A DNA stretch of 18,083 bases. It comes from DASZBX01 sp035943635 (GTDB lineage Bacteria > Actinomycetota > Actinomycetes > Streptomycetales > Catenulisporaceae). Below, one piece after another: positions 1 through 7,613 of this stretch. The stretch is taken from assembly GCA_035943635.1 (NCBI GenBank), contig DASZBX010000076.1:1-18083 (forward strand), given 5' to 3'. A program made the translations under genes and the position numbers. Each line of letters starts with the position of its first letter. Position 1 is the first letter of the stretch. The notes under the pieces are model-generated. The model had not been told where the DNA came from, ran no database searches, and saw only the letters and a list, made by a program, of their open reading frames with translations.

Positions 1-141
1 ACGCTCCTGTCGGACCTCGAGAAGCTCAGCCTGCGCGGCGGGGACCCGGCTGCCTTCGGCCGACGCCTGGCCGCGCTACGCACTGTTCACCAGCGCAAAC
101 CCAGCTTCATCGACCGCCTGGACGCTGCCGGACTACCCTGA
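1..141 (+). CDS. C-terminal end of an unidentified protein (possibly SWIM zinc-finger type)
   Basis: Frame 1 is open from the first base to a TGA at 139-141, giving 46 residues that end in QRKPSFIDRLDAAGLP. The codons have the GC-rich third positions expected of a real actinobacterial gene. The basic, helical tail (RRLAALRTVHQRKPSF) resembles, from memory, the C-termini of actinobacterial SWIM zinc-finger proteins. No zinc-binding residues lie in the visible part, so this is only a guess. The gene starts outside the window. It lies about 100 bases before the tRNA-Lys remnant, so if that remnant is an attachment site this would be the last gene of the inserted element. Confidence 0.6.
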   Translation, partial: TLLSDLEKLSLRGGDPAAFGRRLAALRTVHQRKPSFIDRLDAAGLP

Positions 142-244
142 ATCCCGACTAGACACCATTGCCAGGCCAGTCGCAGACAAGCTCGATCCAGCACTCCGAT
201 GAGCACTGCGACACGAACCCACGCGCTGCGCTTGATCTCAGGAA

Positions 245-294
245 GCTGACTCTTGATCGGCGGGCTCGGGGTTCAAGTCCCTGACGGCGCACCA
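245..294 (+). pseudogene. tRNA-Lys(CTT) 3'-half remnant, probable attachment site (att)
   Basis: The stretch reads as a tRNA from the 5' side of the anticodon stem to CCA. The anticodon arm is 245-261 (GCTGA stem, loop CTCTTGA with anticodon CTT at 252-254, TCGGC stem). The variable loop is 262-266. The T arm is 267-283 (CGGGG, TTCAAGT, CCCTG). The 3' acceptor strand ACGGCGC is 284-290, followed by A and CCA at 291-294. The 5' acceptor strand GCGCCGT and a D arm are absent from the bases before it and from everywhere upstream in the window. It therefore cannot be a functional tRNA. Site-specific integrases commonly use the 3' half of tRNA genes, which leaves just such a fragment at the distal end of the element. 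Confidence 0.8.
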
Positions 295-303
295 GGATCG
301 ACC

Positions 304-334
304 AAGACGTTCTCCCCATCGGGAGGGCGTCTTT
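304..334 (+). terminator. Rho-independent terminator after the tRNA remnant
   Basis: AAGACG at 304-309 pairs with CGTCTT at 328-333, and CTCCC at 312-316 pairs with GGGAG at 321-325. The two TT/GG positions between them can form G-U pairs, so the stem is continuous. The loop is CATC and TTTT follows the stem. It lies 10 bases after CCA, where a tRNA terminator would sit, so it appears to be the original terminator of the disrupted tRNA-Lys gene. Confidence 0.75.
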
Positions 335-347
335 TGGTTTGCCGGGG

Positions 348-378
348 CTCGAAGGCTTTCCCACTCGAAGGCTTTCCC
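348..378. repeat. Perfect tandem duplication, 15-16 bp unit
   Basis: CTCGAAGGCTTTCCCA (348-363) is followed immediately by CTCGAAGGCTTTCCC (364-378) and then G. The two copies are identical over 15 bases. They lie in the non-coding stretch between the tRNA terminator and the 3' end of the mannosidase gene. No function is evident. Confidence 0.9.
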
Positions 379-419
379 GGCAGTAAGAGGGCGAACACCC
401 GAGACAGATGCAGAACGCC

Positions 420-439
420 CGGCCGGGAAACCCCGGCCG
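420..439 (-). terminator. Hairpin downstream of the mannosidase gene
   Basis: CGGCCGGG (420-427) pairs perfectly with CCCGGCCG (432-439) around the loop AAAC. It lies about 75 bases beyond the GH92 stop codon. A second short hairpin, GACCCG-TCG-CGGGTC (501-515), overlaps that stop codon. Neither has a clear U-tract, which is common for actinobacterial terminators. Confidence 0.5.
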
Positions 440-513
440 AGCGCCTGCCTCACCTATTCGCGCCCCAACCGGGCCACGGACCCCCGGTCATCCGCCGGCG
501 GACCCGTCGCGGG

Positions 514-3117
514 TCAGGGAATCGTCCACTTCTGGTTGGTGCCGCCGTTGCAGTCCCAGATCACCAGCTGCGTGCCGTCGGTGGTGCTGCCACCCGGGTC
601 GTCGAGGCAGCGGCCGGACACCGGATTGACCAGTGTGCCGTTCTGGGCCTTCCATTGCTGGTTGGCGCCGCCGTTGCAGTCCCACAGCTCGACCAGGGTG
701 CCGTTGGCGGTGCCGGCTCCGGTGATGTCCACGCACTTGCCGAGGATCTGGAGCGTGCCGGCGGCTGTCGCGGTCACCGACTGGGCTGCGGAGTTGTTGC
801 ACGACCAGATCTGGATCTTGTTGCCGTTGGTGTTCGAGCCGGTGTTGTCGTCCACGCACTTGCCGGCGACGCCGGAGGTGACCGGGCCGGTCGCGCTGAC
901 CGGCGGTCCCGGGGGCATGGCGCCGCCGTTACCGCCGTAGGACGGCGGGGCCGAGGACGCGCCCGTGGCCCAACTGGTGTTGGCGCTGGTGCCCAGCGTC
1001 AGATTCAGGGTGCCGCCACTCGTCGCGAAGGACTCCGGGAGGTAGGCGTTGTTCCAGTTCGCGCCGTTGAGTGTGGCGCTCTGCACGTAGGGCGCGTTGT
1101 CCGCGGCCTGCGGTGCGTTGATGTTGATGGTGCTGCCGTTGCCCAGCGTCACGGTGACGTTGGTGAACAGCGGGCTGCCCAGCGCCAGGTCGGAGGTGCC
1201 CGGGGTCTCCGGGTAGAAGCCCATCGCGGACCAGACGTACCAGGCGCTCATCGTGCCCAGGTCGTCGTTGCCGACCGACCAGGAGGCGGGGTTGTCGGGC
1301 CAGAGCTGGTCCTGGACCTGCCGGATGACCTGCTGGGTCTTCCACGGCTGCCCGACGTAGTCGTACTCCCAGGGCAGTTCGAGCGACGGCTCGTTGCCGA
1401 GGTCGGCGTGCGATCCGCCCGAGCCGTTGAAGCTCGACAGCACGTTGTTCAGGTACGTCGTGAACTTGGCGTTGCCGCCCATGGCGGTGGCCAGGCCGGC
1501 GATGTTCTGCGGGACGGCCCCGGTGTACTGCCAGGACGTGCCTTCGACGAACTGGTCGCTGCTGGTCGGGTCGAAGCCCGAGCGCCAGGAGCCGTTCGCC
1601 AGCTTCGGCTGCATGAAGCCGCTGCCGGTGTTGAAGACGTTCTTCCAGTCCTGCGCCCGGTTCGCGAACTGCGACTGGGTGGTGGTGTCACCGAGTGCCC
1701 CGGCGAACGCCGAGGTCGCGAAGTCCTGTGCGCTGTATTCCAGCAACGTGGCCACCGACCCGTAGAAGTCGGGCGGGTAACTGCCGTCGGAGGGCAGGTA
1801 GCCGTACTGGGTCTGCAAGTCCAGGCCCATCCGGATCGGATTGGTGGTCGTGCCCTCCTTGATCATGTCGGCCTTGGCGGTCGCGGTGTCGAAGTTGCGT
1901 GCGCCGAAGGCGTAGTAGTCCGCGATGATCGCCGGTCCCGGGTCGCCGTTCATGACCTGGGTCTCGGCCGAGTTCAGCGACCACTTGGGGAAGGCGCCGG
2001 ACTGGGCGTAGTCGTTGACCAACGACTGGGCGCTGTCACTGGCCTGCTGCGGCGCGACCAGCGCCTCCAGTTGGGCCTGGGTGCGGTAGATGTCCCAGCC
2101 GGAGTACGTGCCGTACTGGGCCCCCTGGCTGCCCGAGACGGTATGCACCTGGTGGTCGAAGCCCCAGTACTGGCCGTTGGAGTCGCTCAGCAGGTTCGGG
2201 TGCAGCAGCGCGTGGTACAGCGAGGTGTAGAACACCTTCTGCTGGTCCGTGGTACCGCCGGTGATCGCGATCTTGCCGAGGACGTTGTTCCACGCGTTGT
2301 GCGCGGCGGTGCGGGTGCCGGTGAAGTCCCACCCGGAGTTCTCCGCCTGCCGGTTGCCGGTGGCGTTGGCGATCGAGACGTACGACAGGCCGACCTTCGC
2401 CTGGACGACCTGGTTGCCCGTGGTGTTGAAGGTCAGCGAATCGCCGCCGCTGAACGTGCCGTTGGACGTGAACGGGTGGTCGAAGACCATGTCGAAGTAC
2501 GCGGTGTAGGACGGTGCGGCCGCGCAGAACAGACCGGCGTCGACCGAGCCGCTCACCTCCGTGCTGCTCACCACGTTGAAGTGCAGATTGGTGGCCTTGT
2601 CCGCGTTCAGCTTGAAGAGCAGGTTCGCCTGGGTGGTCGCGGGGAACGTGAAGCGGGCCATCCCGGAGCGGGCCGTGGTGGTCAGTTCGGTCTTCACCCC
2701 GTTGTCGAGGGTCACCGCGTAAGAGCCCGCACTCACCGTCTCGTTGCTGTGCGAGAAGGTGTCGTTCGCGCTGCCGTTCACGGTCCCGGTGGTCGGCAGC
2801 ACCGGGATGTCGCCCATGGCGCCGCACCCCGGACCGGACAGGTGGTTCAGGCTGAATCCGGTGATCGCGTTGTCAGTGTACGCATAGTCGCCGCCGGGCG
2901 GCCGGGACGTGGTGTCCGGGCTCCACTGCACCATGCCGAAAGGCGTGTCCGCACCGGGGAACGTGTTGCCCTGGTTGGACGTGCCGAGCAGCGTATTGAC
3001 CAGGGAGGCCGGGTCGGCGACCGCCGCCGGCGCGGCGCCTTGGGCCACCGCGACGGTCGCGGTCGTCCCCAGGAGCATGAGGCTCGCCGCCAGGGGTATT
3101 CGCCATCGTTTCATCAT
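514..3117 (-). CDS. Secreted GH92 alpha-mannosidase with C-terminal ricin-type lectin domain (CBM13)
   Basis: The 867-residue protein starts with a Sec signal peptide (MMKRWR, hydrophobic LAASLMLLGTTATVAVA, cleavage near residues 26-32). Residues about 36-720 match glycoside hydrolase family 92, calcium-dependent exo-acting mannosidases that trim alpha-mannosides such as yeast mannan or N-glycans. Visible family motifs are NTFPGADTPFGMVQWSPD (51-68), GNEPS (574-578), WEYDYVGQPWKTQ (583-595) and GNDDLGTMSAWYVWSAMGFYP (616-636). The catalytic Glu and Asp are expected in the GNEP and GNDD motifs. A Gly/Pro/Ser linker leads to a three-lobed ricin B domain (about 748-867). The second and third lobes keep QxW (QQW, QKW); the first has degenerated to QSV. 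GGAGG precedes the start. The second ATG (3114) is 7 bases from it and may be the true start. The protein probably scavenges mannose polymers outside the cell. Confidence 0.93.
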   Translation of the reverse strand: MMKRWRIPLAASLMLLGTTATVAVAQGAAPAAVADPASLVNTLLGTSNQGNTFPGADTPFGMVQWSPDTTSRPPGGDYAYTDNAITGFSLNHLSGPGCGAMGDIPVLPTTGTVNGSANDTFSHSNETVSAGSYAVTLDNGVKTELTTTARSGMARFTFPATTQANLLFKLNADKATNLHFNVVSSTEVSGSVDAGLFCAAAPSYTAYFDMVFDHPFTSNGTFSGGDSLTFNTTGNQVVQAKVGLSYVSIANATGNRQAENSGWDFTGTRTAAHNAWNNVLGKIAITGGTTDQQKVFYTSLYHALLHPNLLSDSNGQYWGFDHQVHTVSGSQGAQYGTYSGWDIYRTQAQLEALVAPQQASDSAQSLVNDYAQSGAFPKWSLNSAETQVMNGDPGPAIIADYYAFGARNFDTATAKADMIKEGTTTNPIRMGLDLQTQYGYLPSDGSYPPDFYGSVATLLEYSAQDFATSAFAGALGDTTTQSQFANRAQDWKNVFNTGSGFMQPKLANGSWRSGFDPTSSDQFVEGTSWQYTGAVPQNIAGLATAMGGNAKFTTYLNNVLSSFNGSGGSHADLGNEPSLELPWEYDYVGQPWKTQQVIRQVQDQLWPDNPASWSVGNDDLGTMSAWYVWSAMGFYPETPGTSDLALGSPLFTNVTVTLGNGSTININAPQAADNAPYVQSATLNGANWNNAYLPESFATSGGTLNLTLGTSANTSWATGASSAPPSYGGNGGAMPPGPPVSATGPVTSGVAGKCVDDNTGSNTNGNKIQIWSCNNSAAQSVTATAAGTLQILGKCVDITGAGTANGTLVELWDCNGGANQQWKAQNGTLVNPVSGRCLDDPGGSTTDGTQLVIWDCNGGTNQKWTIP

Positions 3118-3419
3118 TGCGCCTCCAAATGAGCCTGCAGGGTCGGCTTTGCTACCGAGTGGTGCGATCGGATCCGCCGGGTGCCGCGCCAGGCACTTTG
3201 GTAACGTTCACATCCGTCGTGAGTATTCGGCCGGCTTGGGCTCCTGTCAAGGGAGCGAGTCCTGCGGGGCGCGGGTCAGCGCGTTTACCTCAGCACGGCA
3301 ATGCGGCCACGCCGACCCCGATTCCACCTCCGCCGCGGCCGACAACCGACTGCTACACGAGTGACACGGCCCAGACCTGGACCCTCCCGGCCGGCGCGGT
3401 CTAACCCGGCATGACGGCG
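3118..3419. promoter_or_regulatory. Upstream region of the mannosidase gene, with SD and a possible LacI-type operator
   Basis: This 300-base gap holds no convincing gene. Read on the minus strand, a strong Shine-Dalgarno GGAGG lies 4 bases before the first ATG of the mannosidase and 7 before the second. At 3200-3211, GGTAACGTTCAC contains the AACGTT core (3203-3208) typical of LacI-family operators, with only the outermost pair also symmetrical. It is about 90 bases upstream of the start, and LacI-type control would suit a glycosidase gene. No confident -10/-35 pair was found. Confidence 0.3.
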
Positions 3420-3451
3420 AAGGGGAGCCGTCGTCGTTGACGGCTCCCCTT
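3420..3451 (-). terminator. Terminator of the STAND-like membrane protein gene
   Basis: A perfect 13-bp stem (3420-3432 with 3439-3451, AAGGGGAGCCGTC on the left arm) closes a six-base loop 22 bases after the stop codon of the minus-strand gene. It separates that gene from the mannosidase transcription unit. There is no long U-run. Confidence 0.8.
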
Positions 3452-3473
3452 CTGTCCTTGCCCCGCTGCCGGA

Positions 3474-6400
3474 TCAGCGCCGGAAGGCGCTCACCCAGGG
3501 CAGCGGGGTCTCGATGGTCTTGGCCAGGAGGTCCCGGTCCATGCACGCCTGGACGACGCGGCGGGCGCGGGTCAGGTAGAGGGAGTCGAGTTCGTCCAGG
3601 TCCGTGACGGCCGGGGCCGGGGGCCACAGGTCGTCCGCGGCCAGGTCCGGGGCGAACGGCTGGAACAGGGTCGCCGCCGCCTCGCGCAGCCGGGCCAGGG
3701 CCTCGTCCGCGGCGGCCTCGCCGCGTTGGGCCATCTGCTCGATCAGGTCGTTGACCGAGCTGCGGACTTCCAGGTAGTGCTCACGGGTGTAGTTGTTCGG
3801 GAAGTTGTTGGCGATCGGCCAGTTCGGTTCCTGCACGGTCTGGTAGCGCAGGGCCAGCAGGATCGCGACGAGCAGGGCCTGCGCCGCCGCGTCGTAATTC
3901 CCCTTGCGCAGCCACAGATCCGCCTGGAAGTACAGGATCCAGGACTGCAGTTCGCCGTCCGCGTCCGAGGTGGCCGTCGCCGAGGCCTCCACGAGCTTCG
4001 CCGTGAGGGCGGGCTCGTCGAGTTCGTCGCTCTCGGCCAGCCGCAGGGCGATGTCGACCTGGCCGCACAGCGCCCAGGACTGGAGCCACTTGTCCTCGGG
4101 TTCCCATTCGTACGCGGTCTGGTAGAGCCGGCCGGCGTGTTCCAGGCTCTCCGGGGAGAACTCGGCGAAGCCCAGCAGGTCGGCCTCGATGTGCGTGGCC
4201 AGGGCGAACACCCGGGCCAGGGTGCGGGTCTCCTCGGACGCGTTCTCCGGCAGGCGGTTGCCGGGCAGCCGGACCGCCTCCTTGATCTCGTAGATCGCGT
4301 CGCGCGCCTCGGCCCACTGGGCCTCGGTGGCGGCGTGCTCCCAGCTGCGGCCGTAGTTCTCGTGGAACCTGCCCAGCTTCAGCAGCCAGCGGGTCTCCTC
4401 GTTGTTGCCCTCGGCCCAGCCGTTCCACGCGGTCAGCAGGCCGTCGCAGAACTTGTGCGTGGCGAGCATGTCGAACCAGAAGAAGCCCTCCAGGTACCAC
4501 TGGGTCAGCTTCATCCGGGCGTTGCGCCGCTCGGCCGGGTTGGCGTAGAGCGGGGCCAGGCGGGCGTGGTGGATCCAGGCGTGCAGGTCCTTGGGCCATT
4601 CCAGGCTCTCGAACCGCTGCCAGTAGTACTGGTACTCGTCCCGCTCGGCCAGGTCGGCCGGTTCGAGCCGGGCCCAGTAGTGGTCGGCGGCCAGCTGGTG
4701 GATCTGGGCCAGCCGCTCGGGCCGCCGGGCCAGCCGCAGCCGGGCCGCGGCGACGATCATCGGCAGCAGCCGCAGGTCGGTCGGCGGGCTGTCGCAGGAG
4801 GCCTCGTCGACCAGGTTCAGCTCCCGCAGGCCGCTGATGAACTCGTCCACGCCCACGCCGACCGGAAGCAGGTCCTGCACGACCGCGCGGATCGCCGCGC
4901 CGTCCATCGCCTGCAGCTGCGAGATCCGCTCGATGCAGGGCCCGTAGTAGGCCCGTTCGGCCTTGAAGACCTGCTGTTCGAGGAACGCCCAGACGTCCCC
5001 GGCCAGGTCCCCGCCGCCGGTCGCGGCGACCGGGCCGGGGCCGGAGCGACCGTGCGCGCCCGCGGCCAGGATGCGCACGGCCCACGGCCGCCCGCCGGTG
5101 CTCTCCAGGATCGCGGCGCAGCGCTCCGGGTCGGTGTCGCCGACCAGGACGCCGACGTCGGCCGAGCCCATCGGGGCCAGCGTGTGCCGCACCAGGTTCG
5201 GCTCCGGCCGCAGTCCGGCCTGGTGCGCCAGCAGGTGGACCACGGTGTCCGGCGCGACCCGGTCGGTGAACTGCTGCAGCCAGGCCTTGGCCGGGCCCTG
5301 CAGGAAGACGTCGGCGTGGTCGATCAGGACCGTGACGCGCTGTTTGCCGGACCGGGCGGTGCGGACCGCGTCGGCGGCGATCCGGGCCAGGTCGGCCACC
5401 CGGCGGGTGGTGTCGGCGCTGTCGGGTTCGGCCAGGTTCACGGTGGTGTTCATCGCGTCCCGGATGTCCCCGTGGGCGCCTTCGGCCAGGTTGACGGTCT
5501 GGGTGTAGTTGAACTGCATCGTGCCGAACCGGTCCTTGGCCCGCAGCTTGTCGATCGCGCCGAGGGTGGCGCCGGCCGCCTTGCCGCCCAGGCGCCGGCC
5601 GATCGAGTGCACGAGCTCGGCCAGGGCGTCCAGGTCGGTCACGTCCGGGGCGAAGCAGTTGCCGTCCAGACCGACCAGCAGTCGGTCCGACCGGCCGAGG
5701 CAGCCCTCGGTGATCAGGGCGCAGACGTAGTCCCGGTCGGACTCGTCCACGGCCACGATCTCGTGCGTGCGCGGTTCGGCCGCGGCCGTGATCTGGGCGG
5801 CCAGCGCCGCGCGGGTGGCGGTGGGTATCGCGGTCGTCGCGAGGGACGAGGCCCCGGTCCGGGCCGGCAGGGTGCCGGACGGCACGTTCGCGAACGGCGA
5901 GGCCGCCGCCGGGACCAGGCCGTCGTCACCGGACCGCGGGGACGGGATCGAGGGCTGCGGCTGCGGCGGCGCATAGGGCTCCGGGTAAGGCTGCGAATAC
6001 GCCTGCGACGGCGGCTGCGGCGCGGACTTCCCCTGTCCCCGGCTCGGGTTCTGCGTCCGCGGGTCGGCCAGCGGGATCGCGTGGTGGGTCGCCTCCAGGG
6101 CGTCCTGCCTCACCTCGTCGGTCTCGATCGCGTCGACCACCGCGACCACCTCGCCCGGGCCGGCGGCCGAGGTGGTGGTCAGGCCCTGCACCTCGCGCAG
6201 GGCGGTCACGGAGTCGTCGCCGGTCTCGATGCTGCGCTTGACCCGCAGCGTGTCCGGCGGGCCGGCCAGCCGGGTCTGCTGGACGTTCTCGGCGTTCAGA
6301 CTCGCCCCGCGGCCGGTCTTGATCGTGCTGCTGATCTTCGCCTTCGACTTCGGTGCCCGGCCGGGCGCGTCGCGCTCGGCGAAGTGCGAGGCGAGGATGC

Positions 6401-6644
6401 CGACGAGGTAGATGAGCAACAGCGCGGATCCGATGAACATCGTCCAGACCCGGTCCTGGCCGCGGAGGACCGCGGAGGTGCCGAGACCGACCACGAGGAT
6501 GCCGAACGCCAGGCCGTACGCGAGTACGGGTTTGTTCTGGAGCGGGCCGAAAGCCTTGCCCACCACCGACCAGAGGGAGCCGGACGATTCCCCGCCCGAC
6601 GCCTCCGGCTCCGTGTTCTCCTTGGACTCCTTGGACTCCGTCAT
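3474..6644 (-). CDS. Large membrane-anchored STAND-like protein lacking a P-loop
   Basis: I do not recognise a named family. From the ATG at 6644 the protein has 1056 residues. A Ser/Glu/Lys-rich cytoplasmic head is followed by two TM helices (about 40-60 and 67-86) forming a hairpin, and a Pro/Gln/Tyr-rich linker (about 200-236). Next comes a domain laid out like a STAND ATPase: a Walker-B-like VTVLIDHADV (437-446), a sensor-like LLAHQAGLRPEP, a GGRPWAVRILAAGAH helix (about 517-531), then a winged-helix-like segment. The C-terminal 380 residues are helical and Trp/Tyr-rich, like TPR or solenoid repeats. No GxxxxGK[ST] motif is present where the Walker A loop should be, so ATP hydrolysis is doubtful. 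The hexapeptide TVNLAE occurs twice (383-388, 401-406). An ATG at 6656 is also possible, but only 6644 has a near SD (GGGGA). It is probably a scaffold or sensor at the inner membrane face. Confidence 0.75.
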   Translation of the reverse strand: MTESKESKENTEPEASGGESSGSLWSVVGKAFGPLQNKPVLAYGLAFGILVVGLGTSAVLRGQDRVWTMFIGSALLLIYLVGILASHFAERDAPGRAPKSKAKISSTIKTGRGASLNAENVQQTRLAGPPDTLRVKRSIETGDDSVTALREVQGLTTTSAAGPGEVVAVVDAIETDEVRQDALEATHHAIPLADPRTQNPSRGQGKSAPQPPSQAYSQPYPEPYAPPQPQPSIPSPRSGDDGLVPAAASPFANVPSGTLPARTGASSLATTAIPTATRAALAAQITAAAEPRTHEIVAVDESDRDYVCALITEGCLGRSDRLLVGLDGNCFAPDVTDLDALAELVHSIGRRLGGKAAGATLGAIDKLRAKDRFGTMQFNYTQTVNLAEGAHGDIRDAMNTTVNLAEPDSADTTRRVADLARIAADAVRTARSGKQRVTVLIDHADVFLQGPAKAWLQQFTDRVAPDTVVHLLAHQAGLRPEPNLVRHTLAPMGSADVGVLVGDTDPERCAAILESTGGRPWAVRILAAGAHGRSGPGPVAATGGGDLAGDVWAFLEQQVFKAERAYYGPCIERISQLQAMDGAAIRAVVQDLLPVGVGVDEFISGLRELNLVDEASCDSPPTDLRLLPMIVAAARLRLARRPERLAQIHQLAADHYWARLEPADLAERDEYQYYWQRFESLEWPKDLHAWIHHARLAPLYANPAERRNARMKLTQWYLEGFFWFDMLATHKFCDGLLTAWNGWAEGNNEETRWLLKLGRFHENYGRSWEHAATEAQWAEARDAIYEIKEAVRLPGNRLPENASEETRTLARVFALATHIEADLLGFAEFSPESLEHAGRLYQTAYEWEPEDKWLQSWALCGQVDIALRLAESDELDEPALTAKLVEASATATSDADGELQSWILYFQADLWLRKGNYDAAAQALLVAILLALRYQTVQEPNWPIANNFPNNYTREHYLEVRSSVNDLIEQMAQRGEAAADEALARLREAAATLFQPFAPDLAADDLWPPAPAVTDLDELDSLYLTRARRVVQACMDRDLLAKTIETPLPWVSAFRR

Positions 6645-6745
6645 AGACTTCCCCATCAGGCTGATTGGATCTCAGACGTTATCAGCGCGGACCGCGATCG
6701 CCACCGGCAGAAGGGAAATCGCCGCCAATCGTTAATCCGCCGCAA

Positions 6746-6767
6746 CCCCGCGCCCAGCTGCGCGGGG
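6746..6767. repeat. Perfect inverted repeat in the divergent intergenic region
   Basis: CCCCGCGC (6746-6753) and GCGCGGGG (6760-6767) form an 8-bp perfect dyad around CCAGCT. A further A-T pair extends it at 6745/6768. It lies between the STAND-like gene and the GNAT gene, about 100 bases from each start. A 10-bp palindrome, CAAGATCTTG, lies next to it at 6774-6783. Either could be a regulator site. Confidence 0.6.
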
Positions 6768-6843
6768 TCTGATCAAGATCTTGCGAAGCGGACCGGCAAC
6801 AGGTGGCCGCCGCGGCGGGCGGCCGACCGCCGCCCGCGCGCTG

Positions 6844-6882
6844 TCGACACACCCGGACCGGGGCCATTACTGTCGTCCAGTG
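6844..6882 (+). promoter_or_regulatory. Promoter for leaderless transcription of the GNAT gene
   Basis: TCGACA (6844-6849, five of six against TTGACA) is followed after 18 bases by TACTGT (6868-6873, fits TANNNT). The GTG start codon lies only 6 bases after the -10 box, so transcription would begin at or within a base or two of GTG. There is no Shine-Dalgarno sequence at normal distance. This is the evidence used to choose the GTG at 6880 as the start. Confidence 0.6.
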
Positions 6883-7557
6883 CAGATTATCGAGCTCAAC
6901 GAGAACGGGCCGCTGTTCGAGGCACTCTACGAGGACATCCTGGTCCCCTCCTTCCCGAAATCGGAACTGAACGACTTCGACTTCATCCGCGAGGCGATGG
7001 AGGCCGGCACCGACCGGGTGTGGGTGGCCCTGGACGACGGGGGCACCGTGATCGGCGGGGCCATCGGCGAATGGGCCGAGGAGCAGCGGATCATGCTGCT
7101 GGCCTGGTTCGCGGTCCGGCCCGGGCAGCGCGGCGGCGGGATCGGCGGGCCGCTGCTGGACCACGTCGTGGCCGCCTGGCGGGAGCAGTTCTCGCCCTGT
7201 CTGATCCTGGCCGAGATCGAGGACCCGGAGTACCACGGCGCGACGAAGGACGACTACGGCGACCCGTGGTCCCGGCTGCGGTTCTACCAGCGGCACGGGA
7301 CGCGGGTGCTGGACCTGCCGTTCTTCCAGCCGGCCCTGGACAGCGAGAGCCCGCGGGTGTTCGGCCTGTTCCTGGCCGCGCTGCACGTGGACCCGACGCT
7401 CGCGGGCACCGACCCGGACACGGTCGACTCGCGGATCCTGATGGAGTACATCACCGATTATCTCGAGTCGTGCGAGGGCGTGGCGTTCGTCGACGCCGAG
7501 GCCAAGGCACTGGAGGCGGCCCTGAGCCGTCCGGGCGGAGTGCCGTTCCGGGACTGA
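6880..7557 (+). CDS. GNAT family N-acetyltransferase
   Basis: The 225-residue protein begins VQIIELNENGPLFEALYEDI when read from the GTG. The acetyl-CoA binding motif A is clear (WFAVRPGQRGGGIGGPLL, with the QRGGGIG pyrophosphate loop), and it is preceded by the beta-bulge strand of the fold. An acceptor-side motif, WSRLRFYQRHGTRVLDLPFFQP, follows, matching the alpha4-beta6-beta7 part of GNAT enzymes. About 60 residues after that give an alpha-helical C-terminal extension, so the protein is longer than the usual 150-180 residues. The substrate cannot be told. The reading frame is open for 99 more bases upstream, but those codons (Arg/Gly/Pro rich) look non-coding. It is divergent from the STAND-like gene and is followed by the serpin-like gene 268 bases later. 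Confidence 0.85.
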   Translation: MQIIELNENGPLFEALYEDILVPSFPKSELNDFDFIREAMEAGTDRVWVALDDGGTVIGGAIGEWAEEQRIMLLAWFAVRPGQRGGGIGGPLLDHVVAAWREQFSPCLILAEIEDPEYHGATKDDYGDPWSRLRFYQRHGTRVLDLPFFQPALDSESPRVFGLFLAALHVDPTLAGTDPDTVDSRILMEYITDYLESCEGVAFVDAEAKALEAALSRPGGVPFRD

Positions 7558-7589
7558 CCGGGGTTGAGCGGGAGGGAGTTCGGGGGGCG

Positions 7590-7613
7590 GGCGCCCGCGG
7601 GGTCGTGGGCGCC
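7590..7613 (+). terminator. Possible terminator after the GNAT gene
   Basis: GGCGCCC (7590-7596) pairs with GGGCGCC (7607-7613) around a ten-base loop, 32 bases after the stop codon. There is no U-tract. The rest of the gap to 7825 shows no convincing gene. It must carry the promoter of the next gene, but I could not identify the hexamers with confidence. Confidence 0.35.

Noticed and set aside
219..294. Complete tRNA-Lys gene
   Set aside because: The 26 bases before the anticodon arm contain neither GCGCCGT nor a D arm, so no full cloverleaf can form.
253..3132. Long open frame on the plus strand opposite the mannosidase gene
   Set aside because: It is an antisense shadow of a high-GC gene: Arg/Gly/Val-rich, without domains, and it runs through the tRNA remnant and the terminator hairpin.
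3117..3404. Small plus-strand open frame in the mannosidase upstream gap
   Set aside because: There is no ribosome site and no recognisable protein, and codon use is unlike the neighbouring genes.
5556..5588. GGKAAGAT in the STAND-like protein as a Walker A motif
   Set aside because: It does not fit GxxxxGK[ST]: no lysine follows the last glycine, and no hydrophobic strand leads into it.
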